From assembly GCA_964632945.1 (NCBI GenBank), contig CAZWCX010000007.1, forward strand, positions 1 through 64,000: DNA of 64,000 nt, in the 5' to 3' direction. The notes under the pieces were generated by a model that was given only the letters and a program-made list of their open reading frames with translations, ran no database searches and was not told where the DNA came from. Positions within the stretch are counted from its first letter, which is position 1. Each line of letters opens with the position of its first letter. This document shows positions 44,672-52,914 of the stretch, one piece after another. Position numbers and translations under genes: made by a program. This DNA comes from CAZWCX01 sp964632945 (GTDB lineage: Bacteria; Planctomycetota; MHYJ01; WSZJ01; CAZWCX01).

Positions 44672-45919
44672 CTACATTCCCCACGGGTCCTCGACCGTCA
44701 CCAGGCTCGAGAAACCCTCCTCGAAGGCGCGGCCGATCCCCTTGCCGTAGAAGTTCATGTCCGCCTCGTAGCCGCCCCGCTCGAATCCCTCGGGCGAGGT
44801 GAAGTAACCCAGGTGATCGTTCGCGAGGCCGACGATGGCGGTGAACGACTGTCCGCGACCGCGCACGGCATCCCGCACGCGTCGGCCGACGTCCGCGCAC
44901 ATTTCGCCGGGCACCGCCAGCAGGACCAGGTCCTGGATCTGGAACGACTGGAGGACGACCGACTCGGGAAAGACCACGGGGACGCGCGGGCTCGGCAGCC
45001 GGAGGGTGGCGGTCTGGCCGCGCAGCAGGACGCGCGTGTTGGTGGGGATGCCGGGCATCCGTCTGTCCACCTCGTCCGCCAGGGCCTTTCCCATGGCTTC
45101 CACGCGCTCCCAGCGGGTGCTGCCGCCGGGCGTGCTCGGCCCCATGTCCCCCTCGTCCCCATTGGTGAAGAGGGCGGTGAACCCCGCGCCGTGGCGCCGC
45201 TCCAGTTCCGCGCACAGCGCCCCCGGGAAGTCGGCGGACAGCAGCATCTCCTTTTCGCTGAGGATGGTCGGATGGGCCGCATAGTTGACGACGACGCCCA
45301 TCGGCGTACCGTCCGCGCGATCCACGCGGATCAGGGTGAACGCGCTGCTGACCGGACCGTTGTCGACGCGTCGGTTGCGGTTGAATCCCGGCAGGTCGTC
45401 CTGCGCGACGCCGAGTCGCGCCGGTTGCAGGTTGGCGAAGGCCGCTTCGATCGCGGCGGCCGTGCGGGCGACGATGTCGCGGAACAGACGGTCGTCGTAC
45501 GGTCCCGTGGCGATCCACCAGTGCAGGTCGCGAGCCAGGGCGCCGGGGCCATTGTGCGTATGAGTGGCGCAGACCAGCAGGTGTTCCGGCCGCAGGTCGA
45601 TCTTGCGGGCGAGCGCGCGCACCAGCGCCTCCCGGCAGCGGCGATCCACCCCGATCATGTCGAGCGCGACGATCGCCATGCGCGTCTCGCCGTTGTCCAG
45701 GGCCAGAACGCGGGCGCGGATCGGGTCGTGGACGCCCTCGCTGCGTTTTCCCATACGTCCGGAGTAGCCGGCGAGCGGGACGGGCCGGGCCGGGGTGATG
45801 TCGTGCACGGCGAAGCCCGCGTGCAGTTCGCGCGCGCCGGCGGGCGGCGTCGCGACCCCGATCGCGGCGGCCAGGGCCCCGAGGAGGAGGACGAATCGGA
45901 TACGGGCCGGGGGTACCAT
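44672..45919 (-). CDS. Neutral/alkaline ceramidase-like hydrolase
   Basis: The 415-aa exported protein (signal about 1-29) matches the N-terminal domain of neutral ceramidases: AGFAVHDITPARPVPLAGY at the start, ATHTHNGPG with candidate zinc histidines, NYAAHPT and NGDEGDMGPS. Family enzymes hydrolyse ceramide or related amides, but many bacterial members are uncharacterised and this one lacks the C-terminal immunoglobulin-like domain. It is the second gene of an operon, 12 bp after the spermidine-synthase-like gene. Confidence 0.85.
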   Translation of the reverse strand: MVPPARIRFVLLLGALAAAIGVATPPAGARELHAGFAVHDITPARPVPLAGYSGRMGKRSEGVHDPIRARVLALDNGETRMAIVALDMIGVDRRCREALVRALARKIDLRPEHLLVCATHTHNGPGALARDLHWWIATGPYDDRLFRDIVARTAAAIEAAFANLQPARLGVAQDDLPGFNRNRRVDNGPVSSAFTLIRVDRADGTPMGVVVNYAAHPTILSEKEMLLSADFPGALCAELERRHGAGFTALFTNGDEGDMGPSTPGGSTRWERVEAMGKALADEVDRRMPGIPTNTRVLLRGQTATLRLPSPRVPVVFPESVVLQSFQIQDLVLLAVPGEMCADVGRRVRDAVRGRGQSFTAIVGLANDHLGYFTSPEGFERGGYEADMNFYGKGIGRAFEEGFSSLVTVEDPWGM

Positions 45920-45931
45920 GGCAGGGCTCCT

Positions 45932-47950
45932 TCAACTCTTCCGGCGGAGAAGCGGGACGGCGGACAGGGCGTAGAGCAGGCCGGCGGCGGGCAGCAGGGC
46001 CGTGACGCCGAAGACCAGGGAGGAGTATTCGGCGAAGCCGCCGAGCACGGCGCCGATGAGGTTGGACCCGAGCGAGCGGGTGGCGTCCTTCGATTCGCGG
46101 AAGGAGACCGCGAACACGCCGGCCGCGAAGAAAATGGGCAGGCAAGCCACGGCGGTGGCGGCCACGGCCCCGCCGGCGCCCATCCAGTCGAGGAAGCGCG
46201 CCGGCGGCAGCGCCCACGCGAGCGCCAGCGAGGCTCCCAGGCCCGCGTAGGCCCAACGGCGCCGGATCCCCACGCGATCCACGAGGAGGGTCATGCCCAG
46301 GATCGCCGTCAGAATGCCCGTAAACACCGCGGCATTGACCACCCAGGTCGAGCCGAAAAGGAGCGCCAGCACGGTCAAGGCGCGCGTCTCCAGCAGCATG
46401 AACGCGGCGCCGAGGAGGAAGAAGTGCGGCTCCACTCGATGGGCCGAGGGCGCCGCCGCGAACACGCCCGCGGCCGCCAGCAGCGCCGCGATCCCGATCA
46501 CGACCCAATAGTCGGTCGGTACGCTGCGTTCGCGCATGTAGAGATACGGCCAGTCGTCGGTGCACACCGGCATCGGTACGTCCGGCATGTTGGTCGGTCC
46601 CAGCCGTCCTTCGATCCCCGGCCCGGCCAGGAAGACCAGGTGCAGTTCGTCGGGCCCGCGAATCACCGACGGCGCCCGTCCGAAGGCCTCTTGCATGATC
46701 CGTGAAATTCGGTGGGCGATCCACTTCTGATTGATGCAGAACGACAGCGAGACTACGCCCTGCTCGGACAGCAGTTCCCGCACCCGGCGCAGGCACTCCA
46801 CGGTATACACGTAGGTGTCGAGCCGGACGCTGGACATGCTCGAGAAGAGGCGATGGCTGTCGAGAAAGCCGAAGACGACGAGGTCGTAGGGTCCCGTGGC
46901 GCGCTGCAGAAAGGCGCGCGCGTCGTCGATGTGCAGCCGGACGCGGGGATCGGCGTACGGCTTCTCCGGGTGGCGTTTCCCCAGCCCGGCGATCGCGGGG
47001 TCGATCTCCACGGCATCCACGCTGCCGGCGCCGTTGCGCAGCGAGGCGGCGACGTCGTTTCCCGTCCCCGAGCCGAGAATGAGTACCCGCTCCCGGCGAT
47101 CGGCGTAGGTGTAGGGGGCGTCATACATGATCCGCCACCCCTGCCAGCTCACCGTCCCCTGCGTCGTCGCCAGCTCGCGCATCGCCGCGTCGGAAAGGTT
47201 CATGGCGTTCTGGTGGTAGTCCTCGTTGACGTCGAGGCTGAAGCCCATCCGGGAGTCGAGGGGCTGGCCGGGGAGGACCGGCACGAGCTTGATCTTGTAG
47301 TACGGGGACCACAGGAACTGCCGGTCGTCGCGGGCGAGGAGAAAGAGGGCGGCGGCGAAGACCGGCAGCGCCAGGAGGAGCGTCCCCATCCGTCCGCGGA
47401 CGCAGATCAGGAATCCGGCGATGCCGGCGCCGAACCAGACCGCGGGCGGGAGCGAGAGCCAGGAGAGGGCGGCGTGCGCCGCGACGCCGGCGATGCTGCC
47501 GGCGATATTGATTGCATATCCGGTCAGAGGGGGGAGCGGCGTGAGCGCCCGGCCCAGCATCTGCCCGAGCGGCACGAAGAGCATGGTGGTCAGCACGAAG
47601 GCGCCGACGAGGAGCGCCTTGAGGTCGAGATCGGCCGCCCGCGCCCCCCCTTCCAGCACATTGGTCTGCCAGAGCTGGAAGTCCTCTCCGTGCGTGAAGT
47701 GGAACTGGTACTGGCGCGCCGCCAGAATCGCTCCGATCGTGGCCAGGAAGAGGAGGGGAAACCAGGCGGTCGTGTCCCGCCGTCGCTGCACCAGCAGGCA
47801 GCCCAGCCCGAGGCCGAGAAAACACGCGATGAGCACCACGTTGGAGTAATACGCGAGCACCCGGAACTGCGCGGGGGCCCAGCGCAGGAAGGCCATCTCG
47901 AGGAAGAGGCCGACGAAACTGATCAGGAAGAGGTCGATGCGCGCAGCCAT
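45932..47950 (-). CDS. Polytopic membrane protein with spermidine-synthase-like domain
   Basis: The 672-aa protein has about six membrane segments in the first 205 residues, a cytoplasmic Rossmann methyltransferase-like domain (about 210-450) with LILGSGTGND (290-299), VEIDP and LHIDDARAFL, and about six more membrane segments from 490 on. This matches the fused spermidine-synthase-like family, several members of which are uncharacterised. Aminopropyl transfer is not assured: the catalytic Asp equivalent in the substrate pocket is not obvious. It is first in an operon with the ceramidase-like gene. Confidence 0.85.
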   Translation of the reverse strand: MAARIDLFLISFVGLFLEMAFLRWAPAQFRVLAYYSNVVLIACFLGLGLGCLLVQRRRDTTAWFPLLFLATIGAILAARQYQFHFTHGEDFQLWQTNVLEGGARAADLDLKALLVGAFVLTTMLFVPLGQMLGRALTPLPPLTGYAINIAGSIAGVAAHAALSWLSLPPAVWFGAGIAGFLICVRGRMGTLLLALPVFAAALFLLARDDRQFLWSPYYKIKLVPVLPGQPLDSRMGFSLDVNEDYHQNAMNLSDAAMRELATTQGTVSWQGWRIMYDAPYTYADRRERVLILGSGTGNDVAASLRNGAGSVDAVEIDPAIAGLGKRHPEKPYADPRVRLHIDDARAFLQRATGPYDLVVFGFLDSHRLFSSMSSVRLDTYVYTVECLRRVRELLSEQGVVSLSFCINQKWIAHRISRIMQEAFGRAPSVIRGPDELHLVFLAGPGIEGRLGPTNMPDVPMPVCTDDWPYLYMRERSVPTDYWVVIGIAALLAAAGVFAAAPSAHRVEPHFFLLGAAFMLLETRALTVLALLFGSTWVVNAAVFTGILTAILGMTLLVDRVGIRRRWAYAGLGASLALAWALPPARFLDWMGAGGAVAATAVACLPIFFAAGVFAVSFRESKDATRSLGSNLIGAVLGGFAEYSSLVFGVTALLPAAGLLYALSAVPLLRRKS

Positions 47951-48002
47951 GCGCGGGACTCTACCACAGCCGGGGCCCCGCAGCCAGCGAACGCGGCGGC
48001 GC

Positions 48003-48983
48003 TCACGCCTCCCGCACGGCGAACCGCGTGTGGGCCCCGCCGTCGATCTCCCGAATTCGACCGGCCTCTTCGAGCGCCTCGAGATGGCCGAGCGTCTCCG
48101 CGAACGCCAGCCAGACGTCCGTCAGCGGCAGTTCGCCGAAGAGCCTCCGGCTCAGCTCGAATGGGTGGGTCGGCTTCCCGGTGGCGACCAGACCGAGCAA
48201 TTTCTCCGACCGCGCCCGGGAGTGCGCGCGCACGCGTTCCACGACCTCGCGCAAGTCTTCCACCGCCTCGCCGTGGCCGTTCAGCGAGAGCCGCACGTCA
48301 TAGGTCACCAGGCGGTCCAGGCTGCGCAGGTAGGAGCCCGTGCCCATCGCGCGACGGTGCGTGTGGCCGCCGAAGAACGGATTGGGGGTAATGTGCTTGA
48401 GCACCGTGTCGCCGGCGAAGAGGATACGGTTCTTCCGATCGTAGAAACAGACCGAGCCCGGTGTATGCCCGGGCGTGTGAATGACCTCGAGGTGCGTCCC
48501 GCCGAGGGGGATCCGGTCCCCTTCGTCGATCGTCTTCTCGACCCGGGCCGAGCGCATCAGCATCATCGCCTTGCCGAACGCGGCGATGCCCGCGTCGAAG
48601 AGTTCCACCGGAAACCCCATGCGCGCCGAATGGTCCCGGTAGCGCGCCAGCATCGCGTGGTACGCGTCCGGAAACCCGGTCAGGCGGGGCGCGTCCGCCG
48701 GATGGGCGCGTACCGGCGCACCGGAGCGTTCCTGGATCCAACCGGCCTGTCCGCAATGATCGATGTGGGTGTGGGTCAGCAGCACCTCGGCGATTTGCTC
48801 CGGGGCGACGCCGGCCGCCGCCATGCCCTGCAGCAGCGCCCGGCGGTCCTTCTCCCAGTCGAGCCCGGTGTCGATCAGCACCCAACGTTCGGCCCGGATC
48901 AGATAGACGTTGACGTCGCCGACGGGAAAGGGCGTGGGGAGGGGGATGGGGTGGATCACGTAGTCCGGAGTGGTCAGCGGCAT
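48003..48983 (-). CDS. Metallo-beta-lactamase-fold hydrolase
   Basis: The 326-aa protein has the MBL signature THTHIDHCG (H71, H73, D75, H76), further zinc ligands in HTPGHTPG and AGDT, and an extended C-terminal winged-helix-like region (about 250-326) similar to that of LACTB2-type RNases and hydrolases. A role in hydrolysing thioesters, glyoxalase-type substrates or RNA is possible. ATG 48983 has no ribosome site; its promoter would place the transcript start at the ATG. Confidence 0.85.
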   Translation of the reverse strand: MPLTTPDYVIHPIPLPTPFPVGDVNVYLIRAERWVLIDTGLDWEKDRRALLQGMAAAGVAPEQIAEVLLTHTHIDHCGQAGWIQERSGAPVRAHPADAPRLTGFPDAYHAMLARYRDHSARMGFPVELFDAGIAAFGKAMMLMRSARVEKTIDEGDRIPLGGTHLEVIHTPGHTPGSVCFYDRKNRILFAGDTVLKHITPNPFFGGHTHRRAMGTGSYLRSLDRLVTYDVRLSLNGHGEAVEDLREVVERVRAHSRARSEKLLGLVATGKPTHPFELSRRLFGELPLTDVWLAFAETLGHLEALEEAGRIREIDGGAHTRFAVREA

Positions 48984-48989
48984 CAAGGC

Positions 48990-48995
48990 ATTACA
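48990..48995 (-). promoter_or_regulatory. Extended -10 box of the MBL gene, leaderless candidate
   Basis: On the minus strand TGTAAT, preceded by TGC (extended -10 type TGn), ends 6 nt before the ATG at 48983. No -35 box is evident. Confidence 0.4.
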
Positions 48996-49167
48996 GCACC
49001 GGAACCCGTTCGCCGGGTATGTTTTTCTGCGCGGGCCGGTGTCCCTGGGCGTGCGCCCGCGCGGCGATTCCGCCCCGCCGAACAAAACTCTTTTCCGTGA
49101 ATCTGTCAATAAGGTAGGCTCTAACTTGGTGCGCCACCCGGATTTCACGCCGAACGGAGGCCCCGCC

Positions 49168-50232
49168 ATGCGCCGACTTCCGCTCGCCTGGGGTTTGCTC
49201 TCGCTGTTCGCTGCGGTCCTTCCCGCCGCGTCCGCTCAGGAGCTCGATCCCGCGCGACACCTGTTCTACCAGGCTGACCCCGGCTCGTTCCTCGAGTACG
49301 ATGTCCACCTTTACTACGACTGGTCCCGGACCGCGTCGAGCGATGCGGCCGCGCTCGCGGCCGTCTCGGGCGGCTCCTCCGGCGACCTGCCCGACCAGCC
49401 CTGGTATGCCGTGCACGACCCCGCCGAGGTGGACGTACGGATCCGGCTCGAGATCGTCGAGGTGACGGAGCAGGAAGTGCGCGGGCGACTGCACTACGGT
49501 CCCCCCCGAGTGCACTTCTTCGACAGCACCACGCAACTCAAGTTGGACTACGCCCGCGCGGAGGATGTCGCCAAGGCCGACAAGCGCATGGCCCAGCTCC
49601 AGGACCCCCGACAGCGTGAACGCTTCACCAAGGTGCTGGGGGTGATCGAGAATCCCTTCCTGGACCAGTTCTGGCGCGTGCTCGCCTACAGCAAGATCGA
49701 GAACTGGAGCGTCGGCTTCCGGGTCCCCCGGCGCGGCGGCGCGGCGACGCTGGAGGGATTCGAAGACGGCTTGCGGGAGCGACTGCCCGCAGCCGTTCCG
49801 GCCGAGTCGCGCGCATTGCTGAATGAGGACGCCCGCGACATGCTCGGCCTCGTTTTCCCAGTCCTGCCCGACCGGGACCAGTTGGCCAAGGGAAACTGGG
49901 AGGCGGAGGGGGGGGTACGATTCCGCTACGACGGTCTCCAGCGGGAGCGCGGCCAGGCGTGCCTCCGTTTCGTCAATGCCGAACGCAAGTCCGTCGCCCG
50001 TCGGGACGACGCCGACGCCAATGTGAAGGAAACCCGGCGGCTCGAGGAATCGATGCTGTACTCCAAGGACGCGCGGCTGATCCTGGCGCACGAGCGCGAG
50101 GTCAAGAGCGCGGTCGTGGAGCAGCAGCGGAAGGAGAAGGACTCGGTGTTCGGCAGCGGCAAAACTCGCGCACAGGTCCGCTGGGTGAAAACGGTTCCCG
50201 CGCCGGATGCGCCGCGAAAAGCGCGGGAGTAA
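49168..50232 (+). CDS. Secreted protein of unknown function
   Basis: The 354-aa protein has a signal peptide (about 1-23, cut after ASAQ) and a soluble domain, rich in charged residues, that I do not recognise. The region 30-75 has repeated aromatic-aspartate patterns (EYDVHLYYDW). CGGAGG lies before the ATG at 49168. The following gene starts 66 bp later on the same strand. Confidence 0.65.
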   Translation: MRRLPLAWGLLSLFAAVLPAASAQELDPARHLFYQADPGSFLEYDVHLYYDWSRTASSDAAALAAVSGGSSGDLPDQPWYAVHDPAEVDVRIRLEIVEVTEQEVRGRLHYGPPRVHFFDSTTQLKLDYARAEDVAKADKRMAQLQDPRQRERFTKVLGVIENPFLDQFWRVLAYSKIENWSVGFRVPRRGGAATLEGFEDGLRERLPAAVPAESRALLNEDARDMLGLVFPVLPDRDQLAKGNWEAEGGVRFRYDGLQRERGQACLRFVNAERKSVARRDDADANVKETRRLEESMLYSKDARLILAHEREVKSAVVEQQRKEKDSVFGSGKTRAQVRWVKTVPAPDAPRKARE

Positions 50233-50298
50233 AGGACGCAGCCCGGTCCCGCCGGACGGTGATCCCGGCGGGACGGGAGGGGGTGGGAGAAGCGCCGA

Positions 50299-52866
50299 AT
50301 GTCGACGAAGATCGTCAATTTCTTCGCGGATGCGCGTTACGAGGAAGTGGTCGAGGAAACCGACCGGTTCCTGCGCACCGTTCCCCGCAATACCACCGCG
50401 GTTCATCTCAAGGCCCAGGCGCTCTACCAGCTCGGTGATTACGGCGATTGCATTCGCCTGCTCGAAAAGGCGATCGTCTACCTCGTCGGCCGGGAACCCC
50501 TCGAAACGCGCCTCCAGTTGGCCGCCCTGCTGGCCAACGCCATGCTGGAGGAAGGGAGATACGAGGACGTGCGCGAACTCGTCGCGCACTCCGTACCCGA
50601 GGAATCGACCGCGCGCGAAGAGTACGGGGAGTTGCTCCTCGCCGGCGCCTGGGCGGCCTACTTCGAAGGGTTGTTCCATCTGGCCAACGCGGCCACCCTG
50701 CGCATTTTCGACGTGTCCCGGGAGCACTTCACGAGCGGTCGCGCGGCCCTCTGCGCCGCGCTGACCGCCCGCCGCGAAGGAGAACTGCACCGCGGCAAGG
50801 CCTACCTGATCAAGGCGCAGAGTCACCTTTCGCAGGCCCGCAACCTGTTCGGCAATCCCGAGCCGGTTCGCTCGCTTTACATCGTTCAGGCCCAGATCGC
50901 CCGCCGCGGCGTGAGCGAAGACCTGCCCGCCCTCGAAGTCGAAGTCGGTCGCCTGCCCCAGGGATCGAAGATGTCGTCCCTGCTCCGGCAGGCAGTCGCC
51001 CTGTACCGGAGGCATCTGCACAAGGAGCCGATCGCCTCGTCGGTGAACGAGGCGGTGAGGAGCGGCGTCAAGCGGTCCTGGGTGGCCCTGCTGCCCGGAG
51101 CGCAGGCCCGCCGCCCGACGATCGTGCAAGCCAATGTCCTCCCGGAGCCGGAGGAAGCTCCGGATCCGGCCCACGCGGCCGGCGACTCGGCGGCTCCGGA
51201 GTCGACCCTCGAGGCACCCCCCGCCGCGGCCACCGCGCCCCCCGCCGAAGAGGTCGTTCCCGACATGGCCGCCATCCTGCCGGCGGTGGAACCCGAGCCC
51301 GAGTACGTCCCGCTCGAGGAACCCGAGCCCGATTGGGTGGCCGCCCCACCGCTGATCCCGGGGGTCGCCGACGCCGCCGCTCTCGCGGAACCGGCGGACG
51401 CAGAGGCAGAGCCGGCGGCCGCGGAGGCGGAGCCGGCGGACCCGGCGGACCCGGAGTCTGCCCCGGCGGCCGCCGAGGCGGATCTCCCGCCGCTGCCCGC
51501 GACTGCCGCGGAAGACGCCGCGGCCTCCGAGTCTGCCTCTTCCGAATCGTCGAGCTCGGATGTCGGCAAGGCCACTTCGGCCTCCGGCATCATTCGGGAA
51601 CTCTCCCGCGCGCCCCATCTGGAAGCCTCACCCGCCCTGGACGATCTGTTTTCGGATGAGTCGGAACCGCCGCGGCTCGCGCCTTCGGCCCCGGTCGAAG
51701 TGCCCAAGGCGCCTCCCCCCGGAGTGGCGCCCGCGTCGGGAGGCTCCCGCCCGCCGGCACGGCCGCTCGGGCCGCTCCCCGTTCCGGCGGTGCGATCGGA
51801 GCCGCCCGTGCCCGCGGGGACCGGGTCTCCCGCGCCGACCCCAGGGACTCCTCGGGCCGGGGTGCCTGCTCCACCCGCTGCGGCCGCGGAGTCCGGATCC
51901 ACGGCGCCGGCGCGCCCCCGCACCCCGCCGGCCGCCCCCGCCCCGACCGGACGGGACACGGCCGCCAACGCGGACATCCCCGTCGCCCCGGTCGCCCGCG
52001 ACGCCGGCTACACCCGCGTGGCCGATGTGACCAACCGTCCGCGCCGGGGCCCGGTCGTGCGCACCGCCGAGGACGCCACCCTGCTGCGGCACAAGAATCC
52101 GCCCGTCGGGTCGATCCTCCTCGTCGAACCCACCGATCGCCTCGCCAACGCGTTCGAGGAGTGTATCCGGGACTCCTCCTTCAAGATCGCCATGCGCGTC
52201 GGCGACATCGACAGCGCGCTGGAGCAGTACGTCCTCCTGCGTCCCACGCTCGTGGTCGTCGATCTCCAGGCGCCGGGGGTGACGGGGCTCCACTCGGCCG
52301 GGACGCCCGCATTCGTGCGCATGTTCCTGGAGCTTGACTCCCACGCCAAGATCGCGGTGATCTACTCCACGCCGACCCGGGTCATGGTCCTCGAGGCCCT
52401 GCGCCAGGGCGCGCGCGCGCAGATCGAGCAACCGTTCGAGCGCTCCCGCGTCCTCGACGCGCTGAGCAAGGCGATGTCCGCGCGGAGCGCGCTGGAGGCG
52501 TTGCGCGTCCCGACGCTCGAATTGCGCCGCCCCGTCGCCTGTTCCTGGCGGCCGCTCGAAAGCGGCATGCGGACTCTGCTGGAGCCCTGGCGGCACTTCG
52601 TCGCGCGCTCGCTCGACCCGATGGGGTTGGAAGCGACGATCGATACGCCCCTGAGGGTAGGCACGCTCCTGCGGCTCAACCTGGAGATCCCGGGGGGCGA
52701 CAAACCGATCCAGACCCTGGCCGAGATCACCTCCTGCAAGCCGGAGCCCGCGATCAAGCTGAACACCGTGCGCTTCTCGTTCGTGAAGCTCCCGCCGGAT
52801 GCGCGGGATCGGCTCGTGTCGTTCCTGATGAGCGCGATCGAGAAGGCGCAGGGGAAGACGCGGTAG
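50299..52866 (+). CDS. TPR-receiver-PilZ fusion protein
   Basis: The 855-aa cytoplasmic protein has N-terminal TPR-like helices (about 1-255), a long Pro/Ala/Glu-rich linker (265-600), a receiver-like domain (about 602-725) with a candidate Asp in LVVVDLQAPG but only a partial acidic pocket (LLVEPTD), and a PilZ-like domain (about 741-850) with RRPVACSWRP and SLDPMGLEAT in place of the canonical RxxxR and DxSxxG. The PilZ part suggests c-di-GMP or related signalling, but binding is doubtful. The linker is unusually long. Confidence 0.78.
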   Translation: MSTKIVNFFADARYEEVVEETDRFLRTVPRNTTAVHLKAQALYQLGDYGDCIRLLEKAIVYLVGREPLETRLQLAALLANAMLEEGRYEDVRELVAHSVPEESTAREEYGELLLAGAWAAYFEGLFHLANAATLRIFDVSREHFTSGRAALCAALTARREGELHRGKAYLIKAQSHLSQARNLFGNPEPVRSLYIVQAQIARRGVSEDLPALEVEVGRLPQGSKMSSLLRQAVALYRRHLHKEPIASSVNEAVRSGVKRSWVALLPGAQARRPTIVQANVLPEPEEAPDPAHAAGDSAAPESTLEAPPAAATAPPAEEVVPDMAAILPAVEPEPEYVPLEEPEPDWVAAPPLIPGVADAAALAEPADAEAEPAAAEAEPADPADPESAPAAAEADLPPLPATAAEDAAASESASSESSSSDVGKATSASGIIRELSRAPHLEASPALDDLFSDESEPPRLAPSAPVEVPKAPPPGVAPASGGSRPPARPLGPLPVPAVRSEPPVPAGTGSPAPTPGTPRAGVPAPPAAAAESGSTAPARPRTPPAAPAPTGRDTAANADIPVAPVARDAGYTRVADVTNRPRRGPVVRTAEDATLLRHKNPPVGSILLVEPTDRLANAFEECIRDSSFKIAMRVGDIDSALEQYVLLRPTLVVVDLQAPGVTGLHSAGTPAFVRMFLELDSHAKIAVIYSTPTRVMVLEALRQGARAQIEQPFERSRVLDALSKAMSARSALEALRVPTLELRRPVACSWRPLESGMRTLLEPWRHFVARSLDPMGLEATIDTPLRVGTLLRLNLEIPGGDKPIQTLAEITSCKPEPAIKLNTVRFSFVKLPPDARDRLVSFLMSAIEKAQGKTR

Positions 52867-52914
52867 TCGCGCGCGGGGATTCCACCCGACGGTCGGGGCC
52901 GACGGAGGCGGGCG

